NCBI GenBank assembly: GCA_947624525.1
Contig: CANQKT010000049.1
Coordinates: 1-38,837 of the forward strand
Direction of reading: 5' to 3'
Length of the DNA: 38,837 nt
Origin: an uncultured Clostridia bacterium
GTDB taxonomy: Bacteria; Bacillota; Clostridia; TANB77; CAG-508
Positions 22,383 to 32,100 of the stretch are shown here, piece after piece; the stretch's first letter is position 1, and each line of letters begins with the position of its first letter. The notes below the pieces were generated by a model, which ran no database searches, was not told where the DNA came from, and was given only the letters and a program-made list of their open reading frames with translations. Made by a program: the position numbers and the translations under genes.

Positions 22383-22613
22383 TTCTTTTTGGATATATTC
22401 CAAACTTATCCCAAATATAAATTCAATATTCATAATATGTTTGTAACTAGATTTCGTTAAAAGAAAATTAAAGCCATAGACTCGAAAGATATACAGAAAA
22501 TTATACATAAGTAATCATATAGAGAAAATTAACTTAAAAAGTATAAAAGACGTTCCATTGTCTACATGGAAAGTTATCGAAAAATAAAATAGTTAAAATT
22601 AAAAGAAGAAATT

Positions 22614-22667
22614 AAGTGACCAAAGTTATTAGAATAATAGTTTAATAATTTTGGTCACTTTTAATTT
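22614..22667 (+). terminator. Terminator ahead of switch segment 2
   Basis: AAGTGACCAAA (22614-22624) pairs with TTTGGTCACTT (22650-22660), followed by TTAATTT. It isolates the small operon from the surface-protein gene. Confidence 0.75.
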
Positions 22668-22693
22668 ATATAGTTATTATAAATTTGATATTT

Positions 22694-22887
22694 TCGTTAA
22701 GTTGCATACTTAATCAATTTCTATACACTTTTATTTTACCATAGATTAATATATTTTCAAGTGTTTTTTCAAAAAAATATTTTAGAAAATTTTGGTGTAC
22801 AAGTTATACATTAAAAATTTTGCAAAGTATTGATATATCAGTAAATTATTGAATTTTAGTATTATCATAAAGTATGCAACTTAATGA
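22694..22887. promoter_or_regulatory. Putative invertible promoter segment 2 (core TGCAT)
   Basis: Left site TCGTTAAGT-TGCAT-ACTTAATCA (22694-22716); right site TCATAAAGT-ATGCA-ACTTAATGA (22865-22887). Reading the right site on the other strand, the five-base core is identical and 20 of 23 bases match. The minus-strand promoter is TTGAAA (22760-22755), 16 bases, TAAAAT (22738-22733), in an interior conserved with segments 1 and 3 (TTTTACCATAGATTAATAT). It faces away from the gene at 22972. The 85 bases between the right site and that gene carry no other convincing promoter. Confidence 0.65.
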
Positions 22888-22971
22888 TAGAACAAACATC
22901 ATTTGTATATGGGAAAAAGTTTTAAAGTATAACAAAGAACATAAAAATACTAAAGTTAAGGGAGAGGTAAA

Positions 22972-24432
22972 ATGAAAAAAGATAAGAAGATAAGATTAAA
23001 TATATTAATTGTATTATCATTGTTAATAATAATACTGGCGTCAACTATAGGCTTATATGCTTGGTCAAAATATACCAGTTCATCTTCAGGCGATGCAACA
23101 GCACAAGTAGCAAAATGGAATTTCAAATTAAAGGGAAATTCTACAGCTGAAGCAGAAAACACAAATTTTGCAGTAACAAGAACAGATAGCAATACATCGG
23201 TAGAAACAGGAAAATTAGCTCCAGGAACAAATGGAAAATTTGAAATGGTAGTAGATACAACAGGGACAGAAGTGTCATTGGTTTATAATATAGTATTAAC
23301 ATTAACAAACTGTCCACAGAATTTATTATTTTATAAAGATGCAGAATATCAAAACGAATTGCCAAAAGTAAGCAATAACGGAGTAGATAAATTATATATA
23401 AAAGAATATGTACCAGTAAGTGAAGATAGTGTAAAAAATGGACAACATAATGAAATTCTTTACTGGAGATGGAAATATGAGACAGGTACAAGATCTTGGG
23501 AGAAAGACAATAATGATGAACAGGATACAAACGATAAAGGAAAAACAATGACAATGAAAATAGTGGCAACAGGAACAGAGGTAATGCAGGAGCCAACATA
23601 TACATTGGAAGAACTGGTAAGAACAGCTAAAATACAAATAGGTGACGAGGTAGATTATAATGCAGTAAAAGAGTCAGGAATATCTCTGACAAATGCAAAT
23701 GACACTACCTATATTGCAACAGCTGACAAGACAGGAAGAAGTGAAAATCAAACTTTTAATGTAGAAAGTAATATGAAATGGAGAGTATTAAGTAGAAATG
23801 CACAAAAAGGAACAATAGAAATAATATCAGAGAATGGTACAACAAATAAATTAGCATTATATGGACAAGCAGGATTTATAAATTCAAAAGAAGTATTAGA
23901 TGAAATAGGAAAAATATATAGTTATGGAGAAGGAGCAGAAGAAGGAAGTGGAAGAAGTATAGATATAGGAGATATAGAAAAATACTCAAGTTATGAGCCA
24001 GAAACTTATTTAAATTCTAAAGTTAATTGCTATTGTGGAGAAACATATACATATAACTCTGGGACTTTTATTAAAGAGCGAATAGATAAAGAAACAGGAG
24101 AAGTAATAGGATATGAAAATCAAACAGAGCAAGCGAGTAGCAATCATCCAGTAACAATGCATGCAACACACTATTGGTATACTGCCCAGAAGAATTTTTT
24201 CGCAAATCAAGAAAAAGCCTACGAAGTGCTATTCAAGAACTCAGAAGGACAAAATAAAAATATTTACTGGCTTGCCTCACGCAGTGTTTTCTTTGACCTT
24301 AGCAGTTGCAGTTTTGATGTGCGCAGTGTGAACGACGGAGTTGTGGCCGGCTACAGCTTGTATAATTCTGACGGAAACAGCAACTACCAACGGTTTTGCT
24401 GTTTGCCCAGTAGTGACACTAAAATTAAATAA
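22972..24432 (+). CDS. TasA/camelysin-like surface protein ending in a hypervariable lectin-like domain
   Basis: 486 residues in the open frame. A membrane segment (about 10-30) is followed by WSKYTSSSSGDATAQVAKWNFKL and the shared camelysin-like module to about 200 (KLAPGTNGKFEM). From about 210 there is a second module (IGDEVDYN, MKWRVLSRNAQKGTIEIIS, RSIDIGDIEKY) and a C-terminal formylglycine-enzyme/C-type-lectin-like end starting YWLASRSV and FDVRSVNDG. The final part is GC-rich and looks like a retroelement-diversified variable region. The frame is off by one near 24388: the +1 frame continues NGFAVCPVVTLKL... to a TAA at 24485-24487, the ending expected for the family. Start follows GGGAGAGG. 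Expression probably depends on switch segment 2. Confidence 0.75.
   Translation: MKKDKKIRLNILIVLSLLIIILASTIGLYAWSKYTSSSSGDATAQVAKWNFKLKGNSTAEAENTNFAVTRTDSNTSVETGKLAPGTNGKFEMVVDTTGTEVSLVYNIVLTLTNCPQNLLFYKDAEYQNELPKVSNNGVDKLYIKEYVPVSEDSVKNGQHNEILYWRWKYETGTRSWEKDNNDEQDTNDKGKTMTMKIVATGTEVMQEPTYTLEELVRTAKIQIGDEVDYNAVKESGISLTNANDTTYIATADKTGRSENQTFNVESNMKWRVLSRNAQKGTIEIISENGTTNKLALYGQAGFINSKEVLDEIGKIYSYGEGAEEGSGRSIDIGDIEKYSSYEPETYLNSKVNCYCGETYTYNSGTFIKERIDKETGEVIGYENQTEQASSNHPVTMHATHYWYTAQKNFFANQEKAYEVLFKNSEGQNKNIYWLASRSVFFDLSSCSFDVRSVNDGVVAGYSLYNSDGNSNYQRFCCLPSSDTKIK
24270..24420 (+). other. Candidate diversity-generating retroelement variable region
   Basis: This 150-base stretch is about 49% G+C by my count, while its surroundings are near 30%. 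Codons ending in C or T dominate (AGC, GAC, TGC, TAC, GGC, AAC), unlike the A/T-ending codons of the rest of the gene. It encodes the exposed end of a WLASR...PVV lectin-like domain. These are the marks of a template with AAC/AAT codons whose adenines were randomised during mutagenic homing. No template repeat or reverse transcriptase is visible in the window, so the retroelement would have to act from elsewhere. Confidence 0.55.
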
Positions 24433-24557
24433 TCAAATGAATAAAAATGCAGAGGGAGAATGGAAATTAATAAATGCTCAAAACTAAAAGTGAAAAAATA
24501 AAAGATGATAGTGGAATATGTGAGATAATAACCAGATAGAATATCCTGTAAAAAAAG

Positions 24558-24597
24558 AACTCAAATTATAAATTATTTTATAATTTGAGTTTATTTT
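24558..24597 (+). terminator. Terminator of surface-protein gene 2
   Basis: AACTCAAATTATAAA pairs with TTTATAATTTGAGTT, followed by TATTTTTA; an outer CCTGTAAA/TTTACAGG pair extends the stem. Confidence 0.8.
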
Positions 24598-24629
24598 TAT
24601 TTACAGGTTATTTTTAATAAACGAAATTT

Positions 24630-24821
24630 TCGTTAAGTTATTTACTTAATCAAGTTTTCATATTCTTATTTTACCATAGAACAATATTATTTCAATAGTT
24701 TTTTTCAAAAATTTTTTGCGAAAATTTAATAGTCAACTTAGATATTACTAACTCCCAAAATTATTGATATATAAGTATTTTCAATTGTTTAGATAAAATC
24801 ATAAAGTAAATAACTTAACGA
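24630..24821. promoter_or_regulatory. Putative invertible promoter segment 3 (core TATTT)
   Basis: Left site TCGTTAAGT-TATTT-ACTTAATCA (24630-24652); right site TCATAAAGT-AAATA-ACTTAACGA (24799-24821). On the opposite strand the right site matches the left at 21 of 23 bases, including the whole core. The minus-strand promoter is TTGAAA (24695-24690), 16 bases, TAAAAT (24673-24668), again pointing away from the downstream gene at 24898. The remainder of the 24433-24897 gap holds the frameshifted tail of the previous gene and its terminator. Confidence 0.65.
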
Positions 24822-24897
24822 AAAGTGAAAATACTTAAATCAGGCAGAATTTTGATAATTTGAAACTTTTTATAAGAAATAATGGAAGGAGCTATGT

Positions 24898-26358
24898 ATG
24901 AATACAGACGAAATAAAAAAGAAAAATAAAATATTAAAAGTTATTGTGATATTAATTATATTGATATTACTTGTTTCCTTAATAGGATATGGTTGGGCAA
25001 GATATATCAGTTCAAAAGAGGGTGATGCTACTGCTCAAGTAGCCAAGTGGAGTTTTAAGGTGGTAGATGGAGTACCTGAAACAGAAGATGTGCTTGATTT
25101 TGCAATTACAAGAACGGATAGTAATAATGAAGTAAAAGAAGGAAAATTAGCACCAGGAACTTATGGTGAATTTAAGATAGAAATTGATGCAACAGGTACT
25201 GAAACAAATTTGACTTATGAAATAATGATAAATCTTAAAAATAAGCCTAAGAATTTGAAAATTTATAAAGATAAAAACAAAAAAGAAGAAATAAATGTAG
25301 AAAATAATATGTTAGATATAAAGAAATTTCTAACATATACTGATGCACAAACAGTACAAACAGAAATGTTATATTGGTCTTGGCCTCTTGAAACTGGTAG
25401 TACACAAGAAGAAATTGATGAAAATGATATTGAAGATTCAAAGTCTATGAATCAAACTATGTCAATGGAGATTGCTGTAACTGGAGTGCAAACAAATTCT
25501 ACAGGAGGAAATATTGTGTATGGTGGAAATGGTGCTACATCAGGGGGAATGTTTAGTGAAGTGGTAGTGGATAATGAAAATACGAAGTTGGCTGATAATG
25601 CTTATAAGAGAGAATATATAGTGAAGTTAGATGCTGATGAGGGAGAAGTTGAAAATAATGAATTGTTATCAAAATATCAGTTTTCTCATTGGAGTACAAG
25701 TAATAAAAATGAAAATGTTCTTTTTTATAGTCCTAAAGAAGTGGATGTTGATAATGATGCTTTTAATAGCAATAGAAGTGAATTTATGCAATATGAAGAT
25801 TTAGCACCCTATATAGATAATAATGGTTTAGGAAAATATTATTTAAGTTTTGATATTAAATCTGAAAATGTAGATAATAATTCTGGAGTACTAGTTTATT
25901 TCCAAAATGGTAGTAATTCTAAATATAAGTTGTGGAAAGATGAAAATTCTGAAATTAGTGGTGTTTCGGTTAATGTTACAACAGAATATCAACATAAAAA
26001 TTTAAATGTGTATGTTACTAATAACGATTTAGCAGAAACAAAAGCAATGTTAGCATTTTATGGAACATATCATACAGAAAATTATCCAGTAGTAAAAAAT
26101 GTAACATTTGACATAGGAGGTGGATATGAAAATAAACAAGAGGTACAAAATGAAATATTGAAAAATGCAGAAGGAGGCAATATAAATTTATATGCAAAAT
26201 GGATACCACAACCTGTTAAATTACCAACTCCAACAAAATCTGGGTATACATTTTTAGGTTGGTACACAGAAAAAGAGAATGGAACAAAAGTTGAGAATAC
26301 AAATTCATATATTCCAACAAAAGATGTTACTCTATATGCCCATTGGCAGCAGAATTGA
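24898..26358 (+). CDS. TasA/camelysin-like surface protein with C-terminal InlB-type repeats
   Basis: 486 residues. A hydrophobic segment (about 12-33) leads to WARYISSKEGDATAQVAKWSFKV, nearly the same as gene 2, and the shared camelysin-like module (RTDSNNEVKEGKLAPGTYGEF). A Gly/Asn linker (about 200-220, GGNIVYGGNGATSGGM) is followed by an InlB-like unit (YIVKLDADEG...) interrupted by a beta-rich insert of about 150 residues ending LYAKWIPQ. A complete repeat follows (LPTPTKSGYTFLGWYTEKENGT...VTLYAHWQQN). There is no LPXTG. The ATG follows GGAAGGAG. Promoter supply is probably from switch segment 3. Confidence 0.73.
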   Translation: MNTDEIKKKNKILKVIVILIILILLVSLIGYGWARYISSKEGDATAQVAKWSFKVVDGVPETEDVLDFAITRTDSNNEVKEGKLAPGTYGEFKIEIDATGTETNLTYEIMINLKNKPKNLKIYKDKNKKEEINVENNMLDIKKFLTYTDAQTVQTEMLYWSWPLETGSTQEEIDENDIEDSKSMNQTMSMEIAVTGVQTNSTGGNIVYGGNGATSGGMFSEVVVDNENTKLADNAYKREYIVKLDADEGEVENNELLSKYQFSHWSTSNKNENVLFYSPKEVDVDNDAFNSNRSEFMQYEDLAPYIDNNGLGKYYLSFDIKSENVDNNSGVLVYFQNGSNSKYKLWKDENSEISGVSVNVTTEYQHKNLNVYVTNNDLAETKAMLAFYGTYHTENYPVVKNVTFDIGGGYENKQEVQNEILKNAEGGNINLYAKWIPQPVKLPTPTKSGYTFLGWYTEKENGTKVENTNSYIPTKDVTLYAHWQQN

Positions 26359-26395
26359 TAATATATTAATAGATTAATTATAATTAATAGCAAAA

Positions 26396-26480
26396 AAATA
26401 AGGCTTAACAAAATAATTCTAATGTATTTATACAATAATTTTAGTTTAATATATTAGGATTAATTCAAAGCCTTATTTTT
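26396..26480 (+). terminator. Long-stem terminator of surface-protein gene 3
   Basis: AATAAGGCTT pairs with AAAGCCTTATT, followed by TTTATT. Inside, ATTCTAATGTA pairs with TATATTAGGAT through G-U pairs, making one extended hairpin. Confidence 0.7.
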
Positions 26481-26490
26481 ATTAATATTT

Positions 26491-26547
26491 TCGTTAAGTT
26501 ATATACTTAATCAATTTCTATATAATTATACAGTTATATAACTTCAA
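26491..26547. repeat. Orphan half of a fourth switch segment (core TATAT)
   Basis: The site TCGTTAAGT-TATAT-ACTTAATCA (26491-26513) has the left-end form of segments 2 and 3, followed by a recognisable interior and a minus-strand promoter, TTGAAG-17-TATATA (26547-26519). No right-hand site with core ATATA follows before lepA, so the segment cannot invert as it stands. The rest of the 26359-26741 gap is the lepA promoter region. Confidence 0.55.
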
Positions 26548-26598
26548 TAGCTTTCTTGAAAAATCAGGTCTAAGACCTTGTTAATTAAATGTTAGTTG

Positions 26599-26627
26599 TT
26601 GCAATATACAAATATTTTTGGTACAAT
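26599..26627 (+). promoter_or_regulatory. Sigma-A promoter of lepA
   Basis: TTGCAA (26599-26604) and TACAAT (26622-26627) with a 17-base spacer, about 115 bases ahead of lepA. Confidence 0.65.
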
Positions 26628-26741
26628 AGACTAGAAAAATATTAAGGATACAAATGTTAGCGAAGCTTTTATATACTAGGAATATTGATTTGCTTTTACA
26701 AAAATAAATGCAATTATGCAGAGTCAATCAGGAGGAAATAA

Positions 26742-28556
26742 ATGAAAGATAGAAAACAATTCATCAGAAATTTTAGTATAATAGCACATATTGATCATGG
26801 AAAATCAACTTTAGCAGATAGATTAATAGAAATGACAGGTGTACTTTCAAAACGTGAAATGGAAAGTCAAGTTCTAGATAATATGGATATAGAGCGTGAA
26901 AGAGGTATCACAATAAAATCTCAAGCAGTTCGTATGTTGTATAAGGCTAAAGATGGAAATGAATATGAATTTAATTTAATAGATACACCAGGACATGTTG
27001 ATTTTAATTATGAAGTATCAAGAAGTTTAGCAGCATGTGATGGTGCAATTTTAGTTGTGGATAGTAGTCAAGGTGTGGAGGCACAAACACTTGCAAATGT
27101 GTATTTGGCATTAGATAATAACCTAGAAATTTTGCCTGTTTTAAATAAAATAGATTTACCTAGTAGTAGACCTGATGAGGTAAAAAATGAAATAGAAGAT
27201 ATAATAGGAATTCCTGCCCAAGATGCACCTTGTATTTCAGCAAAAACAGGGCTAAATGTAGAACAAGTTTTAGAGAGAATAGTTACAGATATACCAGCTC
27301 CAACAGGTGATGAAAATGCAAATTTAAAATGCCTAATTTTTGATTCTTTATATGATAATTATAAAGGTGCATTAGCTTATGTTAGAGTTAAAGATGGAAC
27401 AGTAAAGGTCGGAGATGAAATTTTATTAATGGCATCAAATAAAGTTTTTACAGTAACAGAAGTTGGATATTTTGAGCCAGGTTCTTATGTTCCAACTGAG
27501 AAGTTAGAAGCGGGAGAAGTTGGATATATAGCAGCTAGTATAAAAACTTTATCAGATATAAGAGTAGGTGATACAATCACTTTAAAGGACAACCCTGCAA
27601 CTGAGCCATTACCAGGATATAAAAAAGTAAATCCTATGGTTTATTGTGGATTATATCCAATGGATGGAAGTGAGTACGAAAATTTAAAAATAGCACTAGA
27701 AAAGTTGAAATTAAATGATGCAGCATTAGAATATGAACAAGAAACATCAGCAGCATTAGGCTTTGGATTTAGATGTGGATTTTTAGGATTATTGCATTTA
27801 GAGATTATTCAAGAAAGATTAGATAGAGAGTTTGATTTAGCACTTATAACAACATCACCTTCTGTTATATATAAAGTACATAAAACAGACGGCGAAATAC
27901 TTGAATTGTACAATCCATCAGAATTACCACCACCAAATGAGATTTCATATATAGAGGAACCTTTTGTATCAGCAGAAATAATCACGCCTAAAGATTATGT
28001 AGGAGGTATAATGGAAATATGTCAAAACAGGCGTGGAATATATATAGATATGAAATACTTAGATGCTAACAGAGTAACATTAGTATATGAACTACCATTA
28101 AATGAAATAATATATGATTTCTTCGATAGTTTAAAATCAAAAACAAAGGGATATGCTTCATTTGATTATGAATTCAAAGAGTATAAAAAATCAGATTTGG
28201 TTAAATTAGATATTTTAGTAAATGGTGAAAATGTTGATGCACTATCTTTTATAGTTCATAGAAGTAGTAGTTATGAAAAGGGTAAAAAAATGGTAGAAAA
28301 GTTGAAAACAGTAATACCAAGACAATTATTTATTATCCCAATACAAGCAGCCATAGGAGGAAAAATAATTGCCAGAGAAACTATATCAGCAATGAGAAAA
28401 GATGTTTTGGCTAAATGCTATGGTGGAGATATTACTAGAAAGAAAAAATTACTAGAAAAACAAAAACGTGGAAAGAAAAAGATGAGACAGATTGGTAATG
28501 TTGATATTCCACAGGAAGCATTTTTGAGCGTACTTAAATTAAATGATGAAGATTAA
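26742..28556 (+). CDS. lepA: Elongation factor 4 (LepA)
   Basis: Ribosome-bound GTPase related to EF-G, implicated in initiation/assembly and back-translocation under stress. It has 604 residues, full length. G motifs are [14 protein letters not shown] (G1), DTPGHVDF (G3) and NKIDLP (G4). The LepA-specific C-terminal domain is present: [33 protein letters not shown] and [13 protein letters not shown]. The ATG follows AGGAGGAAAT. The next gene is 44 bases downstream and may be co-transcribed. Confidence 0.97.
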   Translation: MKDRKQFIRNFSIIAHIDHGKSTLADRLIEMTGVLSKREMESQVLDNMDIERERGITIKSQAVRMLYKAKDGNEYEFNLIDTPGHVDFNYEVSRSLAACDGAILVVDSSQGVEAQTLANVYLALDNNLEILPVLNKIDLPSSRPDEVKNEIEDIIGIPAQDAPCISAKTGLNVEQVLERIVTDIPAPTGDENANLKCLIFDSLYDNYKGALAYVRVKDGTVKVGDEILLMASNKVFTVTEVGYFEPGSYVPTEKLEAGEVGYIAASIKTLSDIRVGDTITLKDNPATEPLPGYKKVNPMVYCGLYPMDGSEYENLKIALEKLKLNDAALEYEQETSAALGFGFRCGFLGLLHLEIIQERLDREFDLALITTSPSVIYKVHKTDGEILELYNPSELPPPNEISYIEEPFVSAEIITPKDYVGGIMEICQNRRGIYIDMKYLDANRVTLVYELPLNEIIYDFFDSLKSKTKGYASFDYEFKEYKKSDLVKLDILVNGENVDALSFIVHRSSSYEKGKKMVEKLKTVIPRQLFIIPIQAAIGGKIIARETISAMRKDVLAKCYGGDITRKKKLLEKQKRGKKKMRQIGNVDIPQEAFLSVLKLNDED

Positions 28557-28600
28557 AATTGGTAAGTATTTAATAAATAAAATTTATAAGGGGACAGATA

Positions 28601-29188
28601 ATGAAAATAGGGATAGATTTAGATGGAGTAGTGTTTAATACAGAAATGCTATGGTCAGCTTATGCGGAATTGTATGACTGTATTGAACTTAATCAAAATA
28701 GTATAATAAATAAAAATGCAACAATAATTCAAGAAAAATATGATTGGACAGAAGATGAAACAAATATATTTTTTGATAGATATGCAGATATAAAGGATTT
28801 TGACATTATGCCAGGGGCAAAAAAAGTAATTAATTTGTTGAAGAAAGATGGACATGAATTAGTGGTTATAACTGCTAGAGGCACTGTACAAAACCAAAAA
28901 CAAGGAGAAGATATAGCATTTTACAGGCTTGAGAGAGAAGGTATAAAATTTGATAAATATTATTGGAAGCAAAAGAACAAATTAGAAACATGTCAAAAAG
29001 AAAAAATTGATATTATGATAGATGATAATTATAGTATTTGCAAAACATTAATAAAAGGGAATATTCCAACAATTTATTTTCATTCTTTGAATAGAGAACA
29101 TATTCAAGAAAGTGAAAATGTAAAAGAGGTTACAAATTGGGGGGAAGTATACAGATATATAAGAAGTAAAGAGAGAGTGAAAGAATAA
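28601..29188 (+). CDS. HAD-superfamily nucleotidase-like hydrolase
   Basis: A 195-residue HAD phosphatase of the 5'-nucleotidase (YqfW/NT5C-like) type. Motif I is [10 protein letters not shown] (nucleophile Asp and acid Asp), motif II is the Thr in VITARG, and motif IV is IDDNY. The helical cap ([10 protein letters not shown]...FFDRYADI) is short. Its substrate is probably a phosphorylated small molecule or nucleotide. A GGGGACAG ribosome site precedes the ATG. Its stop codon overlaps the start of the helicase gene by one base (TAATG), so the two are made together. Confidence 0.82.
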   Translation: MKIGIDLDGVVFNTEMLWSAYAELYDCIELNQNSIINKNATIIQEKYDWTEDETNIFFDRYADIKDFDIMPGAKKVINLLKKDGHELVVITARGTVQNQKQGEDIAFYRLEREGIKFDKYYWKQKNKLETCQKEKIDIMIDDNYSICKTLIKGNIPTIYFHSLNREHIQESENVKEVTNWGEVYRYIRSKERVKE

Positions 29189-32100
29189 TGGGAGTAGAAT
29201 TATTAGAGCACAATCAACGTGCCTATGATGAAGTGAAAAAATTGTACGAACAAGGAAACAGAGCTGCAGTAATACATCCAACAGGAACAGGAAAAAGTTT
29301 TATAGCTTTAAAATTAATAGAAGAGAATAAAGATAAAAAAGTAGTTTATTTATCATCAGGGGTGCCTATTCTTAATCAATTAAAAAGGAATATGATAGCT
29401 TCTGATGTACATTGTGAAAAATTAAAAAGAATGACATATCAAAAACTTACACTTATGAATGAAGCTGAAAAAACGGATTTAGAAGCAGACATTATAGTTT
29501 TAGATGAATTCCATCATTGTGGTGCACCAGAATGGGGAAAAGCTGTAGAAGAATTACTATCAAATAATCCAAATGCAAAAGTTCTTGGGCTTTCTGCTAC
29601 ACCAATGAGATACTATGATGACTCAATAAGAGATATGGCAGAAGAATTGTTTGATAATTGTGTTGTATCAGAAATGTCATTAGAAGAAGCTATTACTTCA
29701 GGAATACTACCAGAACCAGAGTATACTGCAGGATTTTATGAATATAGTGAAATAATAAGTCAGTTAGAAGAAAAGATTAATAAATGTACAGATCCTGAGA
29801 AAAAGAGACTAGCAGAAGAAGAAATTGAAAAATTAAGAAATATGCTAGAGGCAAGTGTAAGTGGTTTGCCAGAATTACTGGAAAATAGTATGACTAATAA
29901 GTCAGGTAGATATATTGTATATTGTAGAGATATTGAAGATATGCAAAAGAAAATGTCAGAAGCACAAAAAATGTTTGAAAAAGTAAATCCAAATATGGAA
30001 ATAATGAGTGTATCTAGCAGCGAAGAAGATATTAGAAAAAATGCAAGTACAATTAGAAAATTTGAAAAAGATAGTGATGATGGAAAATTAAAATTGCTAT
30101 TTTCAGTAAATATGTTAAATGAAGGATACCATTTACCAAAATTAGATGGAGTTATAATGATGAGACCAACACATTCACCAACATTATATTATCAACAACT
30201 AGGTAGAGCAATGACAGTTGGAGAAGTGAAAAAGCCTGTAATAATTGATTTAGTTAATAATATTGATTCAATAGAAATTATGCAAAATTTTAGTAAATCA
30301 TTAGAGCAAGAAAGAAGAAAAAGAAATAAAACTGAAAGTAAGTCTAGAATAGGATTTTCAATCTCTAAAGAAACAAGAAATGCAGAAGAAGTAATAAGAA
30401 AAATAGAAGACTTTGTAAAAAGAGAAAAAACCGATATAAGTAATGAAGAAAAGTTAAGATTAATGCTGGAGTATATGGAGAAAACAGGAGAAAAAATTTC
30501 GTTTGATACGCAGTATGAAGGCTATCGCATAGGTTATTTTAAGTCAAATTTAAGACAAATGTATAGAAACGGAACTTTAAATATTAGTGAAGAATTATTA
30601 CAAAAGTTTATTGAAAGTGGAATTATAATTGAAGGAAGAGAAAGACGAAATCAAACTACTCAACAAGAAAAATATGAATTTCTTATGCAAATGGTAGGGA
30701 AGACTCCAGAAGAAATTGCAAGTGCTAGAATGAGAAATGGAATGTCTGTAAAAGAAGTACTAAAAATCCTTAGAAGTGAGATTAATAGAGGAAAAAATAG
30801 TTTAACTCAAAAGCAAATAAAAGAACTAAAAGCAGAGAAATTTTTAAAATTATCTTCAGAAGAAAAAAGTGAATTAGCAAAAAAATATGGATTACCTGAA
30901 AAATATGCAGTAAAAGCAGATGAAATATGGAATTCAAGAGAGGAGTTTATGAAAGCTTTTAAAACTGCTGGGGATATTTCAAAAGATAGCCCAGAAAATC
31001 AGCTATTTAAAGAAATTTCTGAAATGAAACAATCTAAATTTTTTCATGGACCAAGAATACTTACCATATCTTCTAAAGATATGACTGAAAGGAAAAAATT
31101 AATGTATGCAAAACTACTAAGTGATGTTTTTCCAATAGACATAAATAAATTTGATAATTCTTATTATTTTGATATTGATGGAGTAGATGAAGCTATATCT
31201 ACATTAAATGAACAAGAACAAAAAACAGTAAAAATGAGGAATGGACTTGATGGAGGTAAAGTATATACATTTGAAGAAACCGGCAAAGAGCTAAATATGA
31301 GTAAAGCTCGTTGTGCACAAATTTATGCAAAAGCAATAAGACGATTACAGAATCATAGTAGATTATCTAAAATAATAAGAGATGTAAGTGATATTCATAA
31401 ATTAAAAGAAGGATATGAAGGAATAAAACAAAATAGAGATGATATTTCTAAAATAATAGAAATTTTGGGTAAATTACAAAAACATATAATTGAAAATGGA
31501 GAAACAGATAGTATAGATGAAATTGAAAGTAAAATACGTGAAATTTCTGATAATGATATAGATTTGCCAAAAAGTCTAGAAAATAATACTGACTCAAATT
31601 TAACTATAGAAGAGCTTGATTTAAGTGTTAGATCATATAATTGCTTATATAAAGCAGGAATAAGAACTTTAGGGGATTTAATGTCTAAAAGTGAAAATGA
31701 AATTAGAGTGATGAAAAATTTAGGCCAAAAAAGCTATGAAGAAATATTAGAAAAAATAAAGAAATATAAAAATCCAATAATCAAGATATTGTTAATATCT
31801 GATAATAATGAGCAAGAAAGAAATGAATTAAATGATGATAAAGAAGATGATGAAGTTGAAAAACAAAATGATGTAAGAATAGAGGAACTTGATCTAAGTG
31901 TTAGAACATATAATTGTTTATATAGAGCGGGAATAAAAACTTTAGGAGATTTAATGTCTAAAAGTGAAGAAGAATTTAAAAAAATAAAGAATTTAGGCAA
32001 AAAAAGCCATGATGAGATATTAGAAAAATTAAAAATGCATGGAATCGGATTAGGTGATGGTGAACAAACTGAAAAACCAAAAAAATTTAATGCTAAATTC

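Noticed and set aside
20045-26513. CRISPR array
   Set aside because: The repeated 23-bp sites are kilobases or about 170 bases apart, inverted in pairs and without regular spacers; no cas genes.
26540-26560. Right-hand site for the fourth switch (AGTTATATAACTTCAATAG)
   Set aside because: It aligns with the internal conserved stretch of segment 3 (ATTATTTCAATAG), so it is interior sequence, not an end site.
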